NCBI GenBank assembly: GCA_949358305.1
Contig: OX442314.1
Coordinates: 39,812,581 to 39,874,580, forward strand
DNA: 62,000 nucleotides
Origin: Strigamia acuminata
Taxonomy: Eukaryota; Arthropoda; Chilopoda; Geophilomorpha; Linotaeniidae
Direction: 5' to 3'
The notes under the pieces are model-generated. The model did not search any database, had not been told where the DNA came from, and was given only the letters and a program-made list of their open reading frames with translations. Position 1 is the first letter of the stretch, and every line of letters begins with the position of its first letter. The translations under genes and the position numbers were made by a program. Shown here in pieces: positions 22,083-33,109 of this stretch.

Positions 22083-24903
22083 ATGGATTCAATGCTACTG
22101 TCACATTTGAGTTTTCAAAATGAGAATACTCCAATTGCAAATGAATGTGCTGTTGATCATGGAAGTGATCATTCATTTCAATTGCCAAATTCTACTGATG
22201 AATTTGACAGTGCACATCTTAAAATTGGAGAGTTATGTTCAACACCTAGGCCTGGTCGAAATCAAGGAGGTGACTCTCCTATAGAGATGAATACACCAAT
22301 CAGTGATGAAGTTGCTGGTTCATACAGCCAAGAAAGTGAAAGGTATTCATACATCACAAAGTCAATTCTTTTACTGTGTTACAAAATTATTTTTTTTCAG
22401 TTACTTGGGTCGACGTATTGTTGACATAGGACATGTATTTTCTGCTATCAAAACCATATCAGATCACGATCCATTTGACTGCTCATTTAAAGATATGGAC
22501 CTTGTCAATGAAAGCAGGGAAGGGCTGCATACAGTTTGGACATTTGTGTGCAAACTGTGTAATTTACGTAAGAAGATACGGAGTGAACCCATCGATGATG
22601 GGAAAATGAATTCGAATGAATCTGCAGTTTCGGGAATATTAACAACAGGAGGTGGCTATTCCCAATTAGAAGAAGTCCTGGCTGTGCTTGATGTGCCAGT
22701 TATGGCAAAACAAACATACAATAAGACTCAGGCAACTCTGGGAAATGTGTATCAGAAAGCAGCAATGGAAGAAATGATTTCAGCTGGGAAAGAAGAAGCA
22801 GAACTTGCTACTGCAAGCAGTGATTTGGACACTGATGGAATTCCACTGATAACTGTGATTGCTGATGGTTCTTGGGCAACTCGTTCTTACGGAACGAAAT
22901 ACAACTCTTCATCTGGCGTGGTAACAATCGGAAATTTATTTTTTATACTTTTTTTAAAATTTCTTAATTTTTGCACATTTCAGGCAATAATAATGGGTGC
23001 CAGAACTAAAAAAATTCTGTTTGCTGCAATAAGGAATAAGTACTGCTCGACTTGTACCTTTTATGACACAAAGCAAGAAACTACACCTGAACATCGATGT
23101 TACAAAAACTGGACAGGTAGTTCTGGTGGGATGGAAGCCGATGGAATTGTTGAAGGCTTTCAACGAAGTTTGGAAATGCATGGCGTCAGATTCGCTCGGC
23201 TTATCGGAGATGGAGATAGTAGTGTCTACAAAAGACTTTTGGATGCAATGCCGTACGGACATGCTTTGATCATTGAAAAAATAGAATGTCGAAATCACAT
23301 TCTGCGAAACTATTGTAATAAGATCAGAGATATTGCAGGCAACACCAAGCTGGGAACACCAGCACTACGACGAATTATTAGTGGACAAGTACTCCGTCTT
23401 AGAACTGCTGTGCAAAAAGCAGTTCAGTATCGAAAGCAACAAAATGAATTAACACTTTCTGAAAGAACACAATTACTGAAGAAGGATGTTAAAAATGGCC
23501 CGTATCACGTGTTTGGTGACCACACTAACTGTGCTAATTATTTTTGCTCTGGGCCAAAAGAAAGTGAAACAAACCTCGTACAGCAATTGTCAGCAACAGG
23601 ACTTTTTTCAGAGATGCTAAAAGTAGTGGAAAGAGTGCATAATAATGCTTTTAGCTTAATCCACGATGTGACTAACAATATAGTGGAAAATGCGAATTCA
23701 GTAATAGCAAAGTTTATAGGAGGAAAACGAGTTAACTTCAGTCGTGGGCACTCATACCAAAGTCGTTGTGAAGCTGCTGTAGTTTCAATCAACTCCAACA
23801 ACAACCTACACGGCAGAGTTCATGAAGTGATGTTTAACCGCAGTCCTAGGAAATTCACTGCTTCATTTATTAGCAGACGTCAAGATAAAAAAAACTATAA
23901 CATTGAAGCACGAAAGGCTGCTGCTCTGAAACCACGAAAGAAAACTTCAAACATTCTACCAATGGGAGATGCAGATTATGGAAAGAATGCCCAACAACCT
24001 GACATGGACACCACAATCTATGAAGAGGAAAAAAAGAAGATACTGAAAAGTTTACAAGTCTCTTTAGATCAGAGGAACGACATAGAAAAGATAACTGTTG
24101 GTCAAGCCATGTCACCTGTTTGGCTGCAGGAACGACAACGAAGATTGACAGCCTCAGTGTACGGAAAAATCTGTAAAATGAGGCCTTCAACTTCATGCAA
24201 AACCAATGTTCATACCATTTTATATTCTGCTGTAAAAACTCAGGGCATGCGTTATGGAAATGACAGTGAGCCATTTGCTATAGCAAAGTTTGAACAAGTG
24301 TATGGGTTGAAAACAATTGCATGTGGGCTATTTGTGGATCTGGAGAAGGGATACTTGGGAGCCAGTCCTGATGCCATAATTGGAACAGATGCAATTGTTG
24401 AAGTGAAGTGCCCATCATGTGCGAAGAATTTGACACCTTTGCAGGCAGTTGAGGGAAAAAAAATCACTTACTGCTCAATTCAAAACGGCAAGCTATTCCT
24501 AAAACCGACCCATGAGTATTATTACCAAATTCAGGGACAGCTGCACATTACTAGAAAATTAAAGTGTTATTTTGTTTTATGGACACCTTTGGGAATGTCA
24601 GTTGAAGAAATTGTAAGAGATGACGCATTTTGGGAAAACAACATGAAGGAACAATTGGACAAATTTTATTTAAACTGTTTGTTGCCCGAAATTGTGGACC
24701 CCAGGCATACAAGGAATATGCCGATACGAGACCCTGACTATATTCTAAATGCTCAAACCAAACAGAAAGAAAATAAAAATATTGCATTACAAAAGAAAAG
24801 AAATCAAGACGAAATAATTGATGAGCAAACAGAAGAAAACAATCACCAAACAACGGGTAATGAAAATATACAGCCAAAGCAAGATAGGAAACGCAAAAAG
24901 TAA
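22083..24903 (+). CDS. Mutator-like transposase domain plus YqaJ-type nuclease protein
   Basis: Exons 22083-22342, 22401-22920 and 22984-24903 join in phase (2 and 0) to give 899 residues. The frame stays open upstream to a possible acceptor at 22034, so the 5' end may be missing. The N-terminal half matches the Mutator-like domain family: ADGSWATRSYG, a Cys/His region (YCSTCTFYD ... HRCYKNW), and RLIGDGDSSVYK, giving two acidic catalytic candidates. The C-terminal part is a lambda-exonuclease/YqaJ fold: RRLTAS, an acidic GNDSEPFA segment, GASPDA, VEVKCP (E-x-K) and YYYQIQGQL, a PD-(D/E)xK nuclease set. Such fusions occur in arthropod and other invertebrate genomes; the role in transposition is inferred. 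AATAAA lies at about 24920. No terminal inverted repeats were found by eye. Confidence 0.8.
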
Positions 24904-24929
24904 AAATTGTAAAAATATCTAATAAAGTA

Positions 24930-25090
24930 ATGGAAATTCATAAATATTTTGAATAAATTCATTTCAAATTGTAAATATTTTGAATAAATTCATTTCAAAT
25001 TGGAAATATTTTGAATAAATTTATTTCAAATTGTAAATATTTTGAATAAATTCATTTCAAATTGTAAATGTATCGAATAAACTCACGTGA
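24930..25090. repeat. 31-bp minisatellite, about 4.5 copies
   Basis: The unit is AAATATTTTGAATAAATTCA plus TTTCAAATTGT, immediately downstream of the transposase gene and supplying several AATAAA signals. Confidence 0.85.
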
Positions 25091-25194
25091 AATCATATAA
25101 ATTATCACAACTTCTTGCCAATAAGAATGGGCAAGAAGTTTCCCAAAAGTCGCAACAAATCGTTTCAAAATTGTACATAATCTGACCCAAATTT

Positions 25195-25890
25195 GCATCA
25201 AATCACGGCAAATTCACGGCAAATTCACGGCAAATTCGCCGCAAATTCGCCCCAAATTTGCCACAAATTCACGGCAAATACGTCCCAAACTTGCCGCAAA
25301 TTCGCCCCAAACTTGCCGCAAATTCGCCCCAAACTTGCCGCAAATTCGCCCCAAATTCGTCGCAAATTCGCCCCAAATTCGCCGCAAATTTGCCACAAAT
25401 TCACGGCAAATTCGCTCCAAACTTGCCGCAAATTGGCCCCAAACTTGCCGCAAATTGGCCCCAAACTTGCCGCAAATTCGCCCCAAATTCGTCGCAAATT
25501 CGCCGCAAATTTGCCACAAATTCACGGCAAATACGTCCCAAACTTGCCGCAAATTCGCCCCAAACTTGCCGCAAATTCGCCCCAAACTTGCCGCAAATTC
25601 GCCCCAAACTTGCCGCAAATTCGCCGCAAATTCGCCGCAAATTCGCCGCAAATTTGCAGCAAATTCGCCCCAAACTTGCCGCAAATGCGCCCCAAATTCA
25701 TCGCAAATTTGCCACAAATTCGCCCCAAATACGTCCCAAACTTGCCGCAAATTCGTCCCAAATTCGCCGCAAATTCAAAGTAAACTTGCCCTAAATTCAC
25801 AGCAAATATTCCGCAAATTCACAGCAAATTTTCCGCAAATTCACGATAAATTTGCCAGAAAATCACGGCAAATACACAGCAAAGTTGTGC
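25195..25890. repeat. 11-bp minisatellite (CAAATTCGCCG-type), about 60 units
   Basis: Units of 11 bp are grouped into 22-bp and larger variants (CAAATTCGCCCCAAACTTGC). The period is not a multiple of three and stop codons are rare in the unit, so all plus and minus frames stay open; the Gln/Ile/Pro/Lys-rich frames are not genes. Confidence 0.9.
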
Positions 25891-26246
25891 AAATTCACGA
25901 CTATTTGCCAATAATAATTGTAATTAACCTTTGAAAAAATCAAAATTATTACATTAAATTTTTTTTATTAAAATCTATTTTTTTTTATCACAACTGAAAA
26001 ATCAAAATTCTGGCCAAAAGTTTATTCTGAATAGCATTTATTTATTTTTTAAATAAAAAACACTTGACCCCTTTAATACCCACAACCCCTTTTAATTCCA
26101 AGAAAGGATTAAGTTGGAACCCCTTTTATGCACTACTTTCTAGTGTGTGATAATATTGTAGGTGATTTGGTTTTAGTAATCAGCGCCATCTATTGACCAA
26201 AACATGTCAAAATAATAAGGTAGGCTAGCCCCTTAAAACTCTGATT
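25891..26246. other. AT-rich sequence before the gap
   Basis: No gene seen. Confidence 0.5.
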
Positions 26247-26446
26247 NNNNNNNNNNNNNNNNNNNNNNNNNNNNNNNNNNNNNNNNNNNNNNNNNNNNNN
26301 NNNNNNNNNNNNNNNNNNNNNNNNNNNNNNNNNNNNNNNNNNNNNNNNNNNNNNNNNNNNNNNNNNNNNNNNNNNNNNNNNNNNNNNNNNNNNNNNNNNN
26401 NNNNNNNNNNNNNNNNNNNNNNNNNNNNNNNNNNNNNNNNNNNNNN
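26247..26446. other. Assembly gap of 200 N
   Basis: Exactly 200 unknown bases, which looks like a placeholder length. Composition changes from AT-rich to CpG-rich across it. Confidence 0.99.
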
Positions 26447-27055
26447 ATAAGAATTAATCAAATGAAAGCAAAACCGAGAAAAAGTGAGAATCTTGTATTT
26501 TCTCGTTGTACGACAAAGTCGGTTCGCGTTACACGAGTTTTTCAAAGTACCGTGGCCCTGGTACACGATACCGTCTCGGTTTTAAAACGGCACCGCGGTC
26601 CCGACGCTCACCTGCCGCAAAAAGCAATGCAGTCCAGGGCCGCGAACCGCGTGTAAAAACGCCAACTGACGAGTGTTTACCGGGAAAATGGTTAATTTAC
26701 CTCTAATCGTTCCACTTGTTCACTTGTTCACGACACGGGGTCCACACTACTGATGGCGAGCGCGCGAGTGATTCGACGCGGCATCTGGCGACAACCATGG
26801 AATCCCGCGCGTGATGCGACGTTGTTTGTTTATTTTTGTCTATTTTATTTATTTATTTGTTTATTTATATATTTATGTTTATTTGTTTATTCATCTATTT
26901 GTTTCACGATGCTTTCAAATTTTTATTTTTTTGTAACTCCGCTCACCAAGCAGCGTCGTTATCGAAATCCGCCATACCTGACCGCTGATTCCGCGCCGCC
27001 ACGTGCTTCGCTGCTGAGCAAGTTGAAAGTATTTATGCCGTTTATCTATTTATCA

Positions 27056-27088
<33 letters not shown>

Positions 27089-27351
27089 CCAATCAACCAA
27101 TTGACAACGACAACAATTGTTTCAACAATCCGACCATTCGTCCGCTTGTGTCTAAACGAGTGGAAGCGTGGAGAGGCGCGGAATTCGTCGCCATATTCTC
27201 GCTTGCCAGAAATGAAAAGAGAATAATTCGGTTTATCATTGTTTGATTGATCTGTGGTTTTATTCACCTTCCTTTCCTTTTCATTGATTGTGTTTTGCTG
27301 TTCAATTCTCGTTTGTATTTAATTTACGGTAATCTAATTTTTACATTTCAG
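26447..27351 (+). promoter_or_regulatory. Upstream and leader region of the 27352 gene
   Basis: It contains GCATCTGGCG at 26781-26790, close to the TGACATCTGGTG block upstream of the zinc-finger genes. A TCTA microsatellite lies at about 27055-27087. A splice acceptor (ttacatttcag) directly precedes the ATG, so at least one noncoding leader exon must lie here. Its donor was not fixed. Confidence 0.35.
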
Positions 27352-28395
27352 ATGGAGAACGGAAAGAACGTCATCTGGGGTGAAGTGCGCCCGGGCACGA
27401 GGTGAGAGTGGTTGGTCGATCGATTGGTTTTATTTATTCGACACATTTTATTTTATTTCATTTTATTTTTATTTTATTTTTAAGGGGCCCATCGCGATTG
27501 TCGTTTGGGAAAAAGAACGTGAATAACCCCATCATTTGGGGTGAAATGCGCCCGGGCACGAGGTGAGAGTGGTTGGTCGATCGATTGGTTTTATTTATTC
27601 GACACATTTTATTTTATTTCATTTTATTTTTATTTTATTTTTAAGGGGCCCATCGCGATTGTCGTTTGGGAAAAAGAACGTGAATAACCCCATCATTTGG
27701 GGTGAAATGCGCCCGGGCACAAGGTGAGAGTGATTGGTCGATCGATTGGTTTTATTTATTTGACACTTTTTATTTCATTCTATTTTATTTTTATTTTATT
27801 TTTAAGGGGTTCGTCGCGATCGCCACCTTCGACGAGGTCGCCGCAGACCATCTATGTGCGGCCCGGGGAATTTGGTAATAACATATTCTTCGGGCCGAGG
27901 CGCTATGTGCCAGAGTGAGTAAAGCAATTTATGGTCGATTCGTCGGTCGCGATTTGATTAATCATTTTTTTTTTTTTCCATAGTAACTTACCATGGTTGC
28001 CACCTATGCGTGCCAATAATTTCCAATGCAACAGGCGCCACGCGCGGGATCGCCCAACACCACCGACGCATGGGTGGTCGGATATCCCAAGATCCACCCG
28101 AAACTATGTGTTTCAATTCTGCACAACTTGCTACCAGTTTGGTGGTTGCAACCCGTTCGTCACCAGTTACCAGTCACCAGTCACCCGCGACCGCCACCAG
28201 TTCGTCGCGCTATATCTACCTGTCCAGTTAGTTAATTAATTATTCTTTTTATCATTCTTTTTTTTTTTTTTTGTTTGTTTGTTTGTTTGTTTGTTTGTTT
28301 GTTTGTTTGTTTGTTTGATATATATATATATACATATATTTTTTTTTCTTCCTCTTAGTGGGACATCGTTATCAAACGTAGCGCCATCGGCGTAA
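27352..28395 (+). CDS. Gene of repeated 78-nt exons, Arg/Gly/Pro-rich protein
   Basis: Exons 27352-27401, 27485-27562, 27646-27723, 27807-27914, 27984-28226 and 28359-28395 are all joined in phase 2 and give 197 residues. If the last intron is retained, the frame ends at 28239. Exons 2 and 3 are 78 nt and almost identical, and exon plus intron repeats every 161 bp (27485, 27646, 27807). Each unit encodes RGPSRLSFGKKNVNN followed by IIWGEMRPGT. Exon 5 is Cys/Tyr/Gln-rich (CTTCYQFGGC). I know no domain like it. It shares exon length and phase with the gene at 32069-32773. AATAAA lies at about 28441, and the gene is convergent with the thymidine kinase gene. Confidence 0.65.
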
Positions 28396-28562
28396 TTTTT
28401 CATTTTTTATTGTATTTTGTTCGTTTGTGGTTTATAATTTAAATAAAAATTGAATTTGAGATAAGTGGCCACGATTGATTGGGTTTATTTGATCGCAAAA
28501 AAAAAAAAAATTTAATTCGAATGAATCTATCGGTGTTAAAAACGACACGACCGGTTTGTTAG

Positions 28563-29120
28563 TTAGCCGATTGGTGAACAATTTGCGAAACACGCGCGAC
28601 ACGTGGGGGCGTATTTCTCGGCACCCCCTATCACCACGACGTCTTCTTCGCCCGACGTCCGCTTCGTGAACGCGGCTTCCCCTCGACACCGGTAGCACGT
28701 TGCCTTCAGCTTCACGATGTGCTCTGATTTCGGGAGCAAATCGCAGACTTGACCGAACGGGTTCAACTTGAAATCCCCATCGAGGGCCGCGATTACCACA
28801 GTCTTTCCTTTCTCTGCCATTTCTTGACAGAATTGTACCAAGTCCTCGAAAAACTGGCCCTCGTCAATCCCGATAATCCCGAAATTTTCGGATTGTCTTC
28901 GGGCTTCCGCGAGGTTTTCGACGGCGCGCGCCGCTCTCGATTTTCCGTCACGAGCGACGATTTCTCCGGGAATGTGGCGGTTGTCGATTTTGGGCTTCAA
29001 TAACAACGCTTCTTCTCCTTCTAGGCGCCTCAAGAGTTCAGTTGTTTTCCCTGCAAACATCGGGCCCACTATTAACTGGATATTGCCTCGTGGTCGATCC
29101 TCGATGGCCGACGTCGACAT
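28563..29120 (-). CDS. Thymidine kinase, TK1-like (type II)
   Basis: The predicted 185-residue enzyme phosphorylates thymidine to dTMP with ATP (salvage pathway). It has a P-loop GPMFAGKTT (residues 19-27), the catalytic/Mg segment IGIDEGQFF (83-91), a strand AALDGDF, and a zinc site formed by C142, C145, C174 and C177, with the lasso residue region GGAEKY (165-170). It is a single exon and ends eight residues after the last Cys, so the regulatory C-terminal tail of many animal TK1 proteins is absent. AATAAA on this strand lies at about 28482-28487. Whether it is a host retrocopy, a normal compact host gene or DNA-virus-derived cannot be settled from the sequence. The reading frame is intact. 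Confidence 0.9.
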   Translation of the reverse strand: MSTSAIEDRPRGNIQLIVGPMFAGKTTELLRRLEGEEALLLKPKIDNRHIPGEIVARDGKSRAARAVENLAEARRQSENFGIIGIDEGQFFEDLVQFCQEMAEKGKTVVIAALDGDFKLNPFGQVCDLLPKSEHIVKLKATCYRCRGEAAFTKRTSGEEDVVVIGGAEKYAPTCRACFANCSPIG

Positions 29121-30149
29121 CTCGTCTTGTTGCGTCTACCATCGAGGAAAAAGAGAAAGAATTTAAACGAATAAATGAAAAACGAAAAACTGACAAAATC
29201 GTGAGTCCGACTGCAAAACTAAAATTGGATAGAGATCGAGAACAAAATGGCGGTGATAGTGGTGTAACCACGGGGATTCCCGCCCGTGCTCGCGCATCGA
29301 CCCGTTCTGGTTCATTTAGTTAGTTGGTCGGTCGGTTTAATTGACGAGTCGGTCAAATTGTTGGAGATTCTTCCCCTTTTTCTATTTTGAAAATTGACTA
29401 GGTTTGCTTACCGTGCAAACGAAACTCGATATAGCGAATGAACCAATGCGTACAAGTGCGCGAAGCAAAGCGCGGTATGGTAGGAAAGCTTTAGCCCGTC
29501 GCTCGCTGCAAAGACGCGAGAATACGACGCGACACTCGGTGACACAAATTAGAAATTAAGAAAAAAAATAAATAAATAAATAAAGAAATAAAAAAAAATA
29601 AAGAGAGGATTCTTTCCATTCTCTTCTTTACGTTTTCTCTTTTCCTCTCCATTTCTTTGCGCCCACCCGCGAGAGAAGCGCACATCAGTGCACCAACGCA
29701 AACGCGTCGCCTCTAATGGTACGCGCGTTTGAGCGCGCCCTAATGCGTGATAATGAACGCAACGTGGTCGAGAGGGGCGACAATCAGAATTTAATGAAAT
29801 GAATATTTTTTTTTTTTTTTTTTTTTCAGTTTGATTTGAGATTATTGAAATATTAAAATTTACAATTAAAATAGCACACAATTCCAGACGCAATCACAAT
29901 TGCGAACAATGATGGATTCTGGGATTAATTTAAAGTTTGCGTTAAATCGTAAATGCGCATGCGCAGATACCGCGCAGCGAGGTGCACAGGTATAATTTCC
30001 TCCGATGAATTTTACTTCGGATTTTACGGACAATTTCAATGTGGAAAATTTATTTATAGTCGTCAGTTATTTGGCAACAATATTATTACATTTTTAATCA
30101 GCATTTTAATCATAACTTTTGTCAGTTGTGTAGCTTATTTTTGATTTGT
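29121..30149. other. Intergenic sequence
   Basis: It includes the thymidine kinase upstream region, A/T runs near 29560-29610 and 29805-29828, and no supported gene. Confidence 0.45.
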
Positions 30150-31560
30150 TATTGTGACTGACCAGAAGGCCAGTCTGAGACCGAGAGGGGCGTGCAAAAG
30201 GGACACCTATCGGCACTGGCGTCAGAAGAACTCGGGTACCGCGCCACTCGGTGGGTACTGTGCCGCTCGACCGAGCGACGACGGCCCCTCGCTCTGCTCT
30301 CGGTCTGAAGGCTTTCGCAAAATGCAGCGGACGCGGTGATTAGAACTCGCGTCGACTCCGACGGGACGTCAACTCTGGAAGGTAAAATTAAAATATGAAA
30401 CGGCGGATATTTTACGAAACTTTTGTTCCAGTCGGTTGCTACGAAGATAATCTCGTTAATCATTGGAATACGAACCGCGGAACCGGTTCCAAGATCCGAA
30501 ATTTAAACTTTAATCGTCCGCTCGTTGTCGATCGCCAGGCACCTGTAAGTGATAAACGCGTCCTTTTCATTTTCTTGTCGCGTCTCGGGAGTTTGTGGAT
30601 CTATAACCTGGCCTAATCTGACCTAATTCGAATCTGAGTTTGGATCTGAATTCTGCGTTTGCTTTATCGTTTCAACATTATGAGAGTTTCCTTTTATTAA
30701 ACAATTATATTTTTAATTCTACTTGCTATTTAACTGCGTCCCGGTGCGTTGCCATAAGCACCGGACACCTTCGGACATTTATCCACGTTGGTGAACATTA
30801 TTATCGATGCCGGTGTCAAAAATCCATGTCGCGCTTACATACATCGCACCTCGCATATTATCGCGCGTGGGAACGCGTTCACGCGTGTGCATGGCAAACA
30901 AAGACACGCTCATGCGAGCACATTGTCGAGGACTTCGCTCACGATCGCGCACTGACACCAGAACGTGTTGCATCAAAATATTGAAATTTTCTACGACCAG
31001 ATGCCGAATCTGTCATGTGCAAAGAGAGTGTGTGGAAACGAACGGACAAATAAATAAATAAATAGATAAACCAAGTGTTTTTCATAACTGTTTGTTTGTT
31101 TGTACCGGGCGGAACGTTGTGATGTCGATGTGAGAGTTTATTTTGGAAGAATTTGTTGGGACTGTCGACGCTCGTCGGTGCCAACTGCCCCGGTTGACCA
31201 ACGGCTGAACAATAGAGTGGTTGCGCAACCCGAATGCAGACTTTTGTGACCGAAACCCCCCGGATTTCCGCGAGGGCTCGAATCAGTCCCGGTTGGTCTG
31301 AAGGTGTTAGTAGATCCATCGGATGCAGTGACCGAAATTCGCGTCATTTACGATGGCGCGCCGTGCATCGCGTAATGGAATTTAAACCGTAGACCAGTTT
31401 AAGCGTTCACAATCTCATTTCACGCGACATCTATCGTGATAATCTGATTAATGGTTGGGGTACACGGTGTGACGTAATTACTCAGAATCGTCACGTTAAA
31501 AAACAAAACGAAATGGGTGGACGGATGGGAATTTTTATTTCAGTCAGTTTTATTTACTCG
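30150..31560. repeat. Hairpin-repeat family, first copies
   Basis: A copy at about 30155-30540 carries AAGGCCAGTCTGAGACCGAG and the GCCGCTCGACCGAGCG hairpin. 30541-30980 is the second module of the family (CCTGGCCTAATCTGACCTAA), shared with 33665-34100 and 37715-38190. A diverged copy lies at about 31118-31500. No coding frame is conserved among copies. Confidence 0.65.
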
Positions 31561-31599
31561 CCTAAAAAAGAAAAAAAGAAAAAAAAAGAAAGAAAAAAA

Positions 31600-31800
31600 A
31601 AAGAAAAAAAAAAGGAAAAAGGATAACAACGAATACGACGATTGGTCGAGTGGACGGAGATACCCGCCGCGTGGAACCGTGTGCCGAGAGGATGGAGACA
31701 GACAGCCGCCATGTTTCCGGATTATGTCACTTGGTGTCGCTCTATGCATCGATAGTGATCACGCGCGGGACAGACGACGTCGTGTTTCCATCTTCCAAAA
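31600..31800 (+). other. Probable noncoding leader exon of the 32069 gene
   Basis: A strong donor (AAAAA then gtgagtag) at 31801 pairs with the acceptor ttccag at 32065, just before the ATG. Positions 5' of 31600 are not resolved. Confidence 0.35.
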
Positions 31801-32068
31801 AGTGAGTAGTTGACCGTTCTACCGTCACATTTATCAGTCAATCGATCGACAAATTGAAAAAAAAAACAACCCTCGATTACCTCTACGCCTCTCTCGACAA
31901 CGTATCAATTAACACGCGCGTGCAAACACGAACGCCTGCATTGGTTCGGTCGGGCACCGCTCGCTCGCTCATTTGACAGACTCGTGACTTGCAATTTTTT
32001 ATTTTTTCTTAGCCGTTATTTTATTTTCCTTTGCATTCGACTTTAATTTAATTTCTATGTTCCAGACG

Positions 32069-32346
32069 ATGAACAAAAACGAGAAAACCAACGACCACAA
32101 CAACGACGGCGATGATGCAAGGTGAGAGATTCGACCGACCGGTTTCGATCGTTCGTTTATCCGTTTCTTCATTTCTTTATTTCTTTGTTTATTCAGTTGT
32201 CAGCCAATTGATCCGCCCCAGTCGCCATCGTGGCAGTGGACCGAACCCGGTCACATTCGACCCATCATGCGGGTTGCGCCATTCCAGCGCGCGACTCCGG
32301 AACCGATGTAATCCGGTCAAACGTCTCGTTTGATTTATTTATTCAT

Positions 32347-32377
<31 letters not shown>

Positions 32378-32484
32378 TTTTTTAAGCCATCCTCGCGGAC
32401 GTTCCTTACTGTTTCTTCGCTTCGCGGGCGCCCAGTTGATGGGACCGGGACGTCCGATGCCGATGTGAGTTAATTCGATTCAAC

Positions 32485-32515
<31 letters not shown>

Positions 32516-32773
32516 GACCGATTGGTTGGTTTGATTCGAATTGATTTATTTATTTATATTTATTTTATTTTATTTTCTATTTTTCAAGTCAATCCCGCGG
32601 GCGCGCCAGGATGCTAGCGCGTTTCGCGGCCACCGAACCGACGTTGCCAGGGCGTCCGGCGTCGAGGTAATTAATTCGGTTCAACGTTTCAATTTGTCCG
32701 CTCGTCCATCAGTTTGTTCATTTAGTTTATTCAATTTGATCTCTTCCTCAGTGACCCACGACCAGGCGCGTAA
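32069..32773 (+). CDS. Five-exon gene with 78-nt phase-2 exons, Arg/Pro-rich small protein
   Basis: Exons 32069-32121, 32197-32307, 32387-32464, 32589-32666 and 32752-32773 total 342 nt, giving 113 residues, and every intron is phase 2. Exons 3 and 4 are 78 nt and encode related R-G-R...GPGRPMP and R-G-R...LPGRPAS units. The N-terminus is Asn/Asp-rich and hydrophilic, with no signal peptide. AATAAA follows at about 32846. The paralogue at 97-286 shares the last two exons and the 3' flank. Function unknown; the repeated exon design matches the gene at 27352. Confidence 0.65.
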
Positions 32774-33109
32774 TCGGCGATGTGACGAGTCGATTTTGAA
32801 TCTTTTTTTATTTTATTTTTTTATTTTTCGTTTTTATTTTGTAAACAATAAAAACACTCAACTTTTATCATAGAATTTGAAAAGTTTGACAATTTCTTAT
32901 TAAATTTTGAATTGGAGTGTGGGGGGAGCAATGGTCAAAACGTCGTTACGGGGAATCAGATGGAAATGTTAGCGATAAAGTCGTTCAAAGTCATAAAATC
33001 GGTGTCGATTTTTACGAGGCGTTGGGGACGGTTGGAACTCGAGTCAACCAATGGACACGTCGATGCCACTCCGTTGTAAAATGCCACACACAGACACACA
33101 CGTGCACAC

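Noticed and set aside
25193-25934. Six long Gln/Pro/Lys or Gly/Glu/Arg frames
   Set aside because: They come from the 11-bp minisatellite and are open on both strands without any domain.
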